A DNA stretch of 7,501 nt, from positions 1 through 7,501 of the forward strand of contig JAFDJC010000154.1 in the NCBI GenBank assembly GCA_019307665.1, read 5' to 3'. The translations under genes were made by a program, and so were the position numbers. Below, one piece after another: positions 1 through 7,046 of this stretch. Under the pieces are notes generated by a model that searched no databases, had not been told where the DNA came from, and worked only from the letters and a program-made list of their open reading frames with translations. The stretch is from Deltaproteobacteria bacterium (GTDB lineage: Bacteria; Desulfobacterota; Desulfobacteria; Desulfobacterales; SURF-7). Position 1 is the stretch's first letter. Each line of letters opens with the position of its first letter.

Positions 1-138
1 AAAGCACATCTCGCATGACAAATTGCACCGGTAGGTGAGTTCTATAAAAAAGTTGCGGCAACGAAATGCTTTTCCGTCAAAGAATTTGGGTGGTAAAGAA
101 TAATATAGTGATCTAATTATTTTTTGAAATATAGACAT
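1..138 (-). CDS. Radical SAM protein, N-terminal part (runs off the left edge)
   Basis: An open frame starts with ATG at 138-136 and stays open for 46 codons to base 1, so only the N-terminus is visible. Residues 33-46 read ELTYRCNLSCEMCF. This holds the CxxxCxxC motif (C38, C42, C45) that binds the 4Fe-4S cluster of radical SAM enzymes, preceded by the beta-strand hydrophobic/ELTYRCN context usual for the MoaA/PqqE/SPASM-like branch. An extra cysteine, C27, precedes the motif. The first 20 residues are hydrophobic and basic, without a clear signal peptide. The frame upstream is closed by TAA at 183-181 and offers no other ATG, GTG or TTG, which supports this start, although there is no good Shine-Dalgarno sequence. 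It lies 107 bases after the broken methyltransferase and in the same direction. The substrate cannot be told; by context, a role in glycan or cell-envelope modification is an inference. Confidence 0.85.
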   Translation of the reverse strand, partial: MSIFQKIIRSLYYSLPPKFFDGKAFRCRNFFIELTYRCNLSCEMCF

Positions 139-245
139 TTCTAAGCTGGAAACTATAAGAAGATAGGGGTAAACAGGTTGTTATTTCTTATAATTTTTTA
201 AGAATTATCAGCCAGTGGCCTCCCAGCCATCTGATCAATGGGATT

Positions 246-761
246 TTAGATAATTCCAACAATCTTAGCCCCGGTATCTATAACTGTTTGAGATATTTCA
301 CCGCCTTTACATCCGCCGTCAAGGACTTTAAACTCATTTTCCAACAAATAGTCAGATAGATAGGAAATCCAAGCTTTTCTCATTAAATAGACTGGACTAG
401 CTTTACTAACTTTCTTTTTACCAAAATTATGGTCATATGGTTCATTACGTTTCTTATCCCAATCATAAGGTCCATCGGCCAGTAATACTTTCAGTTCATT
501 TAATTGAGTCTGAAAATGCTTTCTGGCTTTTAAGCGCATTAATAGAAAGTCAAATAGGCACAAAAAAATAGTCCATAAAAGAGCAATGCCTGGATATTTA
601 AATGAAAACAGGAGCCCAACTGAAATGGTGGTTAAAAAATACCTTAACCGCCAAAATTCCAGAAACTTAGTCATTTTGATATTATCGTTTATACGATATT
701 CCCAGCCCTCTATTTCATCAGCCAAAATGAATTCATTGCATATTTCTTTTTGTTTAGCCAT
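246..761 (-). pseudogene. Membrane-anchored SAM methyltransferase, truncated after motif I
   Basis: The frame encodes 171 residues. A hydrophilic N-terminus is followed by two closely spaced hydrophobic helices (about 39-55 and 57-75), a charged linker (76-120), and then the start of a class I SAM methyltransferase fold. Residues 145-154 (KVLDGGCKGG) match motif I, although the usual VLDxGCGxG glycines are altered (V to G, G to K). Residues 164-171 (GAKIVGII) match strand beta-2. The stop comes exactly where the acidic residue that binds the ribose hydroxyls normally follows, so the other roughly 100-150 residues of the catalytic domain are missing. The ATG at 761 has no Shine-Dalgarno sequence. 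The same frame stays open upstream to 815 and reads as plausible protein (for example PSVEKLIPRF just before the ATG) but has no start codon, so the 5' end may be damaged too. It sits 96 bases after the flippase. It was probably a glycan methyltransferase and is likely inactive now; a short functional membrane protein is less likely. Confidence 0.6.
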
Positions 762-857
762 AAATCGCGGTATGAGTTTCTCTACAGAAGGAGGTTCATT
801 AAAAGGTAGTTCTACTCATTATTTTGGGATCGAAGCTCTAAAAATTGAAGCGGAAAA

Positions 858-2369
858 TTATATGTAAACAGAGGCTATCCACTTGAGGGTCGAATTATCG
901 ATATTTTTGATGATCATTTGATCTTCATGATTAAGTGGCTTAACAAAATATAAGACTACAAGTAGAAAAAATATGTAGATTATTCCAACACCTATAAGTG
1001 AAAAAATTGTTTGTACCGAAAAGATTTTCAAAATTAATAGGGATAATATAATCGCAGCGCTTGCTTTAAAAATAAACATGAATGGATAGGAGTGGCGTAG
1101 CAGCTTATGAGTATAAGCATATTCTATGGTCACCGTCATCACTATGCAAAAACCTGTAGCAACGATAGCCCCCATGGCTCCGTATTTAGGAATGAGGATG
1201 ATATCTAAGATTAGATTCATCAAGCCGCCAACAAACCTGCAAACCAATACCACTTTTGCTTTTTCCATTGCATACAGAGCTGTGACATGAACTCCCCCGC
1301 CTATCAGTCGTTGAATGATAAAAAAACAGGCATAGACTTGAACCAAGCCTGCAGCCGGGAGATAGGAATCTGAAAAAAAAGTTACAATGAAAGGATGTGC
1401 ATAAACAGCCAAAAAAGCCACAACAGGCGCACTCAGAATAAATTCCAGTTTAATCAACGACTCCCAGGCAATACCTAATTGTTTTCTTCCTTGCTCATTC
1501 TCGATTTCGGAAAAAGTTGTAAGAGCAACACCACTAAGCCCTGCTGTCGTCAACGAGCTTATGATAATGACAGTGGATATCGCAAGGTTGTAATAGCCGG
1601 CCTCAGACGCAGCAGCAACAAAAAAACCAATAAGAAGAATATCGATCTGCTTGCCCAAGCCGAATTCAACAAGACTCGTCAGCCAGGAAGCTTTTCCAAA
1701 ATTAAACAAAGGCTTTAAATCAAAGGATTCTTTCGGAAATTTAATAGTTTTTCGCAGTGGTATCAGATAAAAGACAAGTGACAGGCAAGAAGTGGTGATC
1801 ACAATTAATAGCAGGGTATCGAGCCTAAAGCCGGCCGATAAAAATATATAAGCACAAATAAATTGATATAAAGCGGAAATTACGTTTACTATTCCAATAT
1901 ACTTAAGTTGATGCTGACTGACCATCACCCTTGACAAGAGAGATCCGAGGCTGGTGGAAGCAACGTAGCCAATAACGTAAATGGATGACTTTCCAATAGG
2001 TAGAATGGGGATGTAGAAATCTAGAATGTTCACAAAACCTAAATACATGCCACAGGTTGCTAATATTACCATTAAGCGGATGAAAATAAGACGGTTGAGC
2101 AAGAAGGAGATCTTTGTAGGAAAATTTCTAAGTTTTGGAATGTAAGTGTTAACAATATTCTCAAATCCAAAATGAGTGAATAAACCTAGAAAGAAACAAA
2201 AGCTAATGATTAAAGAATACTCTCCGTATAAAGTCTTACCTAATTTTCTGGTAATTACCACAGTGAATAAAAATCCCAATCCGAATTGAGCCATCTTAGC
2301 CGACTGGTTCCAGAGCGTACTCCTAACGAATTTTTGGGTTGTTCCTTCTATGGGCGGTCTATCTCGCAT
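858..2369 (-). CDS. Oligosaccharide flippase (Wzx/RfbX type, polysaccharide biosynthesis family)
   Basis: This 503-residue, very hydrophobic protein has about 12-14 predicted membrane helices along its whole length, the normal size for Wzx-like members of the MOP (multidrug/oligosaccharidyl-lipid/polysaccharide) superfamily. Family signs are the N-terminal region near residues 15-50 (a short basic stretch, then a helix ending in ITRKLGKTLYGEYSL, like the usual LGxxxYGxYSL) and the stretch at 385-403 (NLILDIILIPKYGAMGAIV), which matches the conserved N-x-L-x-LIPxYGxxGA segment. Such proteins turn undecaprenyl-diphosphate-linked oligosaccharides from the cytoplasmic to the periplasmic face of the inner membrane. 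The start is supported by AAGGA at 2378-2374, four bases before the ATG. Flanking glycosyltransferases and methyltransferases on the same strand fit assembly of a lipid-linked glycan. A specific wzx name would need comparison with the sugar unit, so none is given. Confidence 0.9.
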   Translation of the reverse strand: MRDRPPIEGTTQKFVRSTLWNQSAKMAQFGLGFLFTVVITRKLGKTLYGEYSLIISFCFFLGLFTHFGFENIVNTYIPKLRNFPTKISFLLNRLIFIRLMVILATCGMYLGFVNILDFYIPILPIGKSSIYVIGYVASTSLGSLLSRVMVSQHQLKYIGIVNVISALYQFICAYIFLSAGFRLDTLLLIVITTSCLSLVFYLIPLRKTIKFPKESFDLKPLFNFGKASWLTSLVEFGLGKQIDILLIGFFVAAASEAGYYNLAISTVIIISSLTTAGLSGVALTTFSEIENEQGRKQLGIAWESLIKLEFILSAPVVAFLAVYAHPFIVTFFSDSYLPAAGLVQVYACFFIIQRLIGGGVHVTALYAMEKAKVVLVCRFVGGLMNLILDIILIPKYGAMGAIVATGFCIVMTVTIEYAYTHKLLRHSYPFMFIFKASAAIILSLLILKIFSVQTIFSLIGVGIIYIFFLLVVLYFVKPLNHEDQMIIKNIDNSTLKWIASVYI

Positions 2370-2389
2370 CAGTTCCTTAGGCAGTTATC

Positions 2390-2429
2390 ATGCACAAGTC
2401 ACTGATGTGGTTATCCTTGTGCATTTTTT
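2390..2429 (+). terminator. Terminator-like hairpin on the plus strand, between methyltransferase and flippase
   Basis: ATGCACAAG (2390-2398) and CTTGTGCAT (2416-2424) form a perfect 9-base-pair stem with a 17-base loop. On the plus strand the stem runs straight into six T (2424-2429), the layout of an intrinsic terminator. On the minus strand, which carries the genes, the T run becomes an A run before the stem, so it should not stop the operon. No plus-strand gene is seen to the left that would need it. It may limit antisense transcription, or the hairpin may act in the minus-strand mRNA just before the flippase ribosome site. The stem is only moderately GC-rich. Confidence 0.45.
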
Positions 2430-2464
2430 CGTTTATTTAATGATGGATATTATTGAAACTCATT

Positions 2465-3370
2465 TCATGTCCTGAGCACTGATCGAATTCCGGATACGAT
2501 GACTTCATTGAAAGGTTTTACGAATCGAAGCGGAAAGCGGTATAGAAAAAATAGGAAAATAAATATTATCAGGGAAATTCTATTAAGGTCTACAAATTTT
2601 TCCCGAACATTTTTCAGGGACCTGGTCGATATAGAGGATTTAAGTTCATTCACGAACAAGGCAGCATCGTGTGGCATATAAAACGTCTCTTCAGAATAAA
2701 TTTCTTTTAAATTATTTTGTTTGATGAGTGTATAATACCTTTTCAATGTCATCTTATTTAGACTCATATAGAGCTTTTCCACATAATCTGTGGTTATAAT
2801 TCGAAATTTGGATTGCTGCCGCCTTATGGCCTGACGAACCAAGCGATCTGGCAAAATATGAAACCATGGTATCTTTATATAATCTATAGTATGACCTCCG
2901 TAGGGACTATAGAAAAGAGGAAAATTAACAAATAGAAGTCCTTCAGGCTTTAAAACGCGGCGGCATTCAGACACCGCAACTTCAGGATTTTCAAGATGCT
3001 CCAGCACGCTATCTAACCTGATAATATCAAAACTTGCCCTTCTAAATGGCAGTTTATGAGCATCGGCAAGACAAAATGTGACCACGGCTTCTTTTTCCTT
3101 GGCAAAATAGATCGCATCTTTTAAAAATTTATCTTCGTATAATTGATTATCGGCACCCGTAACTCGGAGCCCATTCATAGCGAAATAAACACTTGCTCCA
3201 CCATAGCCGCACCCAAGATCCAACATTTCTTTATTCTGGGTATCAGTGAACCTGCGCATTTCGTCAAGTGATCCCCGGGCGGCTTCATATTGATATTCAA
3301 AAAAAGCCTGACGCGATCTACCCCTTCGCTGCTGCAGTTCAGCGACTTTTATAGCTTCATTTTTACTCAA
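2465..3370 (-). CDS. Class I SAM-dependent methyltransferase with C-terminal hydrophobic segment (TTG start)
   Basis: This 301-residue protein has a Methyltransf_11-type core: motif I EMLDLGCGYGG (48-58), an acidic residue after beta-2 in TGADNQ (71-76), ADAHKLPF (102-109), the post-motif region FDIIRLDSVLEHLENPE (114-130), and VLKPEGLLFVNFP (139-151). A segment after the core, SPYGGHTIDYIKIPWFHILP (155-174), probably shapes the acceptor site. Residues 264-279 are strongly hydrophobic and are followed by basic residues, suggesting attachment to the inner membrane. The start is unusual. The frame is closed by TAA (3376-3374) two codons before TTG at 3370-3368, and the next in-frame ATG is codon 38. 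The nearby ATG at 3360 is out of frame and stops at once. TTG is therefore the best start, with only a weak ribosome site. It is 76 bases after the preceding methyltransferase. Sugar or lipid-linked glycan methylation is inferred from context. Confidence 0.85.
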   Translation of the reverse strand: MSKNEAIKVAELQQRRGRSRQAFFEYQYEAARGSLDEMRRFTDTQNKEMLDLGCGYGGASVYFAMNGLRVTGADNQLYEDKFLKDAIYFAKEKEAVVTFCLADAHKLPFRRASFDIIRLDSVLEHLENPEVAVSECRRVLKPEGLLFVNFPLFYSPYGGHTIDYIKIPWFHILPDRLVRQAIRRQQSKFRIITTDYVEKLYMSLNKMTLKRYYTLIKQNNLKEIYSEETFYMPHDAALFVNELKSSISTRSLKNVREKFVDLNRISLIIFIFLFFLYRFPLRFVKPFNEVIVSGIRSVLRT

Positions 3371-3446
3371 AACTTAAGCAAAGATTGTTCCCTGAAAAGT
3401 ATATCTTCCAAGTAATGACGATTCTTATTTTTCTCTGTTTCCATAT

Positions 3447-4163
3447 TCAAGACGAATAATGATGGAGTTTTTCTTTCTTGGCTTTTATTAATAAACCCTG
3501 ACAAAAAAATTCCTTCAAGCCTTCCTTTTCCCACAGTTTAGAAAAGAGATAGAAAAGACGCAGTTTATTTGAATTATAAAAACGCATTGAAAACCCATTT
3601 TCTGCAACGATTGAAAAATTTGATTTGGTCAGAATTTCTTTCAAATCAGCGAAAGTAAAGTAGTGAAGATGGCCGCCATCATATCCTTCAATATCCATAC
3701 TGGTTTTCGGTGCCGTTCCTCGAAATAACAGATTAGATATATGCCCGATAAACCTTGTATTTGGAGTTGACAGGATAAATTCACCATTATCTTTCAACAC
3801 TCTACCTGCCTCTTCGACTAAATGAAGTGGATCAAAGAGATGCTCAATAACATCCAGACAAACAACAGCATCTACTGATTGATCTTTAAGAGGTATAGCA
3901 GCTTGGTTTAAATTCGATTGTATTGCTGTCATTTTTTTTGAAGCCAAAGATAAACCTGTTAGGGATATATCGAGGCCAATTATTTGATTGAACCTATCTT
4001 TTACCAAGTCAGAGATTCTTCCCCTGCCACATCCGACATCTAATAATACATCCCCTTTCCCGATAAGCTTTAAAGCCTCAGTCTCCCTTCCTTCTTCAAT
4101 ATCCATTTCATTGCCGGTTGATTTTCTTTTCCAGATAGTGTTATAAAATTCATTTTCTCGCAT
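3447..4163 (-). CDS. Class I SAM-dependent methyltransferase (UbiG/Methyltransf_23-like)
   Basis: The protein has 238 residues, a complete length for a single-domain class I methyltransferase. Motif I is VLLDVGCGRG (39-48), the acidic residue after beta-2 is in GLDIS (63-67), motif II is VVCLDVIEHLFDP (100-112), and motif III is VLKDNGEFILSTPN (122-135). The later GGHLHYFTFADLKEIL (163-178) is typical of UbiG-like and Methyltransf_23 proteins found in glycan clusters, where the conserved H-x-x-x-F-T lies near the active site. The protein is soluble, with no signal peptide or membrane helix. The ATG at 4163 follows a weak TAGGT-like ribosome site. The gene lies 160 bases after the GT4 gene, the widest gap in the row. 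It probably methylates a hydroxyl of a sugar or glycan end; the exact acceptor is not visible. A ubiquinone-pathway role is unlikely given the neighbours. Confidence 0.9.
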   Translation of the reverse strand: MRENEFYNTIWKRKSTGNEMDIEEGRETEALKLIGKGDVLLDVGCGRGRISDLVKDRFNQIIGLDISLTGLSLASKKMTAIQSNLNQAAIPLKDQSVDAVVCLDVIEHLFDPLHLVEEAGRVLKDNGEFILSTPNTRFIGHISNLLFRGTAPKTSMDIEGYDGGHLHYFTFADLKEILTKSNFSIVAENGFSMRFYNSNKLRLFYLFSKLWEKEGLKEFFCQGLLIKAKKEKLHHYSS

Positions 4164-4247
4164 ATTGGAAACCTATCACCAATCTTGGAGATCTGTGTGA
4201 ATCGCTCTCACCAGTTGCTATAAAACCTAATGGTGTTATCCAGCTAT

Positions 4248-4271
4248 CTTAGTTAATGACTTTCAACTAAG
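4248..4271. repeat. Small stem-loop in the gap between GT4 gene and methyltransferase
   Basis: CTTAGTT (4248-4254) and AACTAAG (4265-4271) are perfect inverted copies with a 10-base loop. The stem is AT-rich and neither strand has a T run after it, so it is not a terminator. It lies in the middle of the 160-base gap. It could be an mRNA structure or chance. Confidence 0.25.
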
Positions 4272-4323
4272 TTTCGATAGAAATCTTAAGAGAGGGTTTT
4301 TCTATAATTTTATTAGTGTGCGA

Positions 4324-5544
4324 TCATAATGTCTTTGCACTTAACCGCTGAAATACACATAGAACATCCTTTATCATTCTATTACTGCTAAGATACTTTT
4401 CAGCTTTATGCCGCGCTATTTTGCCAATGCTTTTCCTTAACTGAGGATCAGTTAATAGACGAACACATAAACTCTCGAGCTGTCCAGGTTTATGAGGTTT
4501 ATATAAAAACCCATTAACCTCGTTGTCGATGGAGGTCGATACTCCTCCACTTTTGGCAGCAACAACAGGACGACCACAAGCCATCGCTTCAGCGACTGAA
4601 ATACCAAATGATTCATAACGTAAGGTTGGATAGACAAAAAGATCGCACAAATTATAATAGTTAACCAGATTATCATTCTCTATATGGCCTAATAAATGAA
4701 CCTTATTTTCAATTCCCATTTCCTTTATCTGTTGTTCAAGTTGTTTTTGCGCCGGCCCAACTCCTGCAATTAAGAGGGTCGTATTTGGTACAGTGTTTAA
4801 TAAGCCGCTAAAAGCTTGAATTAAAATATGTATCCCTTTTTCTCTGGTAAGGCGGGAAGCAGTGAAGAGCAAAAAATCATTTTTCTCTATTTTTAATTTG
4901 TCAAATAAACCTACAGGCTTTACTTCAAAAGGCTTAAATCTCTGCACGTCAATGCCATTTATGCTATCAGTAATTTTTCCTTTTCTAAGAAAATATTCAA
5001 CCATAGCATCTCGTTTGCACTCTTTGCTTGGTGCGATTACAGCATCAGCCTTTCGGGTATAGATCAAATCCCTCGTAAGATAGTCATATATTCTTTTAGG
5101 GAAACGTTTGGCGAATAGAAAGATTAGTTTTTTATTGAATTTTATTTCCGCAAATTGTGAACGCAAATCCCCTATAAAGCTACCCTGTAAAAAAGTTACA
5201 ACCGGTATCTTCAAGTTGCGTTGAGCTGATCGAAGATAATAATAGGCGCCGCCACCTTCTCCCCAAATAATGTCAAAGGGGTTTGCTGCATGCAACTCAT
5301 ATAGAAGCTTAATTGATGCCTGCCCCCAGGTTTCCGAGTATCGCCCTGGAACAGTATCTCTACAAAAATAGGTATTGACACCCCCTCTCTCTTCATGCTC
5401 AACTCCAGTCGGATGACCAGTTGATATAATTGTGACCCTATGCCCTAAGCGAACCAGGCCCTCACTCATTGTCTTAACATGAACTTCCATTCCTCCTTTA
5501 GCCTCATGGACCACCGTAATTCTGACTAAACAACAGATGTTCAT
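4324..5544 (-). CDS. Glycosyltransferase family 4 (GT-B fold)
   Basis: The 406-residue protein has two Rossmann-like halves. The N-terminal acceptor half begins MNICCLVRI and has the glycine-rich loop GGMEVHV (17-23), a usual GT4 N-terminal mark, and a later strand VVTFLQGSFIG (115-125). The switch to the second half is at NGIDVQRFKP (196-205). The nucleotide-sugar half contains TASRLTREKGIHILIQAF (228-245), where R231 and K236 are the conserved basic pair that contacts the donor phosphates, GVGP (261-264), and the E-x7-E motif from E311 to E319 in ESFGISVAEAMACGRPVVA. All key residues are present, so it should be active as a retaining transferase using an NDP-sugar at the cytoplasmic membrane face. 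The ATG at 5544 is well supported by AAGAGG (5555-5550) with five bases of spacing. It follows the first glycosyltransferase by 90 bases. Donor and acceptor sugars cannot be predicted. Confidence 0.93.
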   Translation of the reverse strand: MNICCLVRITVVHEAKGGMEVHVKTMSEGLVRLGHRVTIISTGHPTGVEHEERGGVNTYFCRDTVPGRYSETWGQASIKLLYELHAANPFDIIWGEGGGAYYYLRSAQRNLKIPVVTFLQGSFIGDLRSQFAEIKFNKKLIFLFAKRFPKRIYDYLTRDLIYTRKADAVIAPSKECKRDAMVEYFLRKGKITDSINGIDVQRFKPFEVKPVGLFDKLKIEKNDFLLFTASRLTREKGIHILIQAFSGLLNTVPNTTLLIAGVGPAQKQLEQQIKEMGIENKVHLLGHIENDNLVNYYNLCDLFVYPTLRYESFGISVAEAMACGRPVVAAKSGGVSTSIDNEVNGFLYKPHKPGQLESLCVRLLTDPQLRKSIGKIARHKAEKYLSSNRMIKDVLCVFQRLSAKTL

Positions 5545-5634
5545 TTCGACCTCTTAGCACAAGCAATAATAATCTGATTTTTACTTGCGGTCACAGATAA
5601 TAATTATTTTTGTTTTTTAGTTCCCTTATTACAC

Positions 5635-6816
5635 TTATTTTGTTAATGAAATAGCTCTACAACATTTTTCCACATCTTTTATTATGATGTTTTTAATTCC
5701 TTCAATTCGCTGATCCCACGAGCTAATTTTAGCAATTCTCTGTCTTGCTTTGACCATCTCAGGAGAATCTTCATGTAATGCTCGTCTGATCAAGCGATTA
5801 AAATCCTGAGGATCTTCGCCTATTAGAATAATATCATGGTGATCATAAACCGCCGGCAAATTGGTTGAAACTACAGGTTTGCCTGCCGCGAGGTATTCAA
5901 AAAGTTTCAAAGGGAAACAGGCTTTCGTGTAGTTCGTTATTCTGTATGGAATTAAGCACACATCAAAAGCTTTTATATAGTTCGGTAGCTGTGAATATGG
6001 TTTTTCTCCAAGATAGTGGATGTTGTCTTCTTGCGGTAAACTGTCCAGGGCAGTGTTATCTCCTTTTCCTACAGGACCGACAAGTACAAAAGAGATCTTC
6101 GGATTTTCTTTTGCACAGTAGTGGATCAGATCAAAATCAACTTTATAATAATCAATGGCGCCAATAAAACCGACAATAGGTTTGTTAATGCAGGCTATAT
6201 CAGGTGGTATTGGAAGGCTTGAAAATTTTGCTTTTTCAAAATGTTTACTATCTGCCACGTTTGGGATTAAAGTAATTTTGGAAAGCCATTGGGATTTAGC
6301 ATTAGCAAGATATTTGGAAGTGACAAATACGCGATTAGCTTTTGTTATAATATAGTATTCTTGAGAGAGGACCTGCGATCGTGATCCCAATCCAGCCTTG
6401 CCCGGGAATGCAGTATAATCATCGGTAATGTGGAAATAAAGTAACTTCCCACATAAATGCTTAATAATATAAAAATCTTTTGGAGAAAAGAGCCAGAGGA
6501 TATATGGTCTATGCGTATTTTGTTTTATAAAAAGTCTCGTCTGAACTAAAAATATTTTTTGGTTGATTTTTTTTATCCACTGCAATCTATTTCCAAAAGG
6601 AAATATGATGGGAGTTAATTTTTTTAGGAGACCCGAATCCCGCTTTCGGAAAAAACGCATCAGAAATTTGGGATTCCGGAGAAGAAAAAGAAAATCCGCT
6701 GGTGGCTCGATATAAAAAACGAGAAAATGACTGGCCAAACGGGTCATCAAGTGTTGAACATTAGTTGGCAGCGGGTCATCAATTCGACGGGTGGCAATTG
6801 CAACTACGGAAGGCAT
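5635..6816 (-). CDS. Glycosyltransferase, GT-B fold, TuaH-like
   Basis: The 393-residue protein has the two-domain GT-B layout. The N-terminal half (about 1-185) includes the region around LYFHITDDYTAFPG (126-139) and FVTSKYLA (164-171). The hinge is IPNVADSKHF (184-193). The donor half starts at IVGFIGAIDYYKVD (214-227), continues with SFVLVGPVG (242-250) and LPNYIKAFDVCLIPY (277-291), and has PLKLFEYLAAGKPVVST (302-318), the nucleotide-sugar-binding segment with E307. This pattern is shared with TuaH of teichuronic acid synthesis and with glycosyltransferases of exopolysaccharide clusters. It is probably cytoplasmic or peripheral on the membrane, adding one sugar to a lipid-linked acceptor. 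The ATG at 6816 is the first start after an in-frame TAA; the bases just before it lack a convincing Shine-Dalgarno sequence. It is the first confident gene of the minus-strand row. TuaH is only a resemblance, so no symbol is given. Confidence 0.88.
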   Translation of the reverse strand: MPSVVAIATRRIDDPLPTNVQHLMTRLASHFLVFYIEPPADFLFLLRNPKFLMRFFRKRDSGLLKKLTPIIFPFGNRLQWIKKINQKIFLVQTRLFIKQNTHRPYILWLFSPKDFYIIKHLCGKLLYFHITDDYTAFPGKAGLGSRSQVLSQEYYIITKANRVFVTSKYLANAKSQWLSKITLIPNVADSKHFEKAKFSSLPIPPDIACINKPIVGFIGAIDYYKVDFDLIHYCAKENPKISFVLVGPVGKGDNTALDSLPQEDNIHYLGEKPYSQLPNYIKAFDVCLIPYRITNYTKACFPLKLFEYLAAGKPVVSTNLPAVYDHHDIILIGEDPQDFNRLIRRALHEDSPEMVKARQRIAKISSWDQRIEGIKNIIIKDVEKCCRAISLTK

Positions 6817-6832
6817 AAAAGCACTTTTTAAC

Positions 6833-6925
6833 TCATTTTTTTTCTGGTCTGAATTTTAAACATTTGACGGAAAAGCGATTTTTACAATTCGAACTTCTGA
6901 GAGCTACCACATATTGTCTTAACAC
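6833..6925 (-). CDS. Possible small leader ORF, 30 codons, GTG start
   Basis: A strong Shine-Dalgarno sequence, AAGGAGGGG (6944-6936), precedes a GTG at 6925-6923 by 10-12 bases. The frame runs 30 codons to TGA (6835-6833), ending 16 bases before the first glycosyltransferase ATG, which has no clear ribosome site of its own. The peptide is short, with about nine K/R, one E and two cysteines, and no recognised family. The layout suggests a leader peptide or translational coupling, but the spacing is slightly long and a frame this short is common by chance. Confidence 0.25.
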   Translation of the reverse strand: MLRQYVVALRSSNCKNRFSVKCLKFRPEKK

Positions 6926-7046
6926 TCGAAAGTCGCCCCTCCTTGAGTTTCAATTGACCATAAATTAGTTGTATTGGGATAATACAGCTCCGCTTGCTCA
7001 ATTACATCAATAATAAATGTAACATATTAATTTAAAACGAAATTAT

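Noticed and set aside
185..212. TTCTTA/TAAGAA inverted repeat after the truncated methyltransferase as a terminator
   Set aside because: The stem is six base pairs and almost all A/T, with no proper T run on the minus strand, so it is too weak to call.
787..793. Perfect AAGGAGG on the plus strand
   Set aside because: No ATG, GTG or TTG follows at a usable distance, and on the minus strand the bases belong to the open extension of the methyltransferase frame.
586..867. 93-codon plus-strand open frame across the truncated methyltransferase
   Set aside because: It overlaps a coding frame with recognisable helices and motif I, has no family resemblance and no ribosome site, so it is a shadow frame.
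3378..3393. Second GG-N10-GC (sigma-54-like) match on the minus strand before the TTG-start methyltransferase
   Set aside because: The -24 half is poor (GGGAAC), and the predicted start would fall downstream of the only usable start codon, so it could not express the full gene.
68..6876. 14-base inverted match GCTTTTCCGTCAAA (68-81) and its reverse complement at 6863-6876, near the two ends of the gene row
   Set aside because: The copy at 68-81 lies inside the radical SAM coding frame, the match does not extend, and a 14-base match is not rare enough in an AT-biased 7.5 kb window to claim an element boundary.
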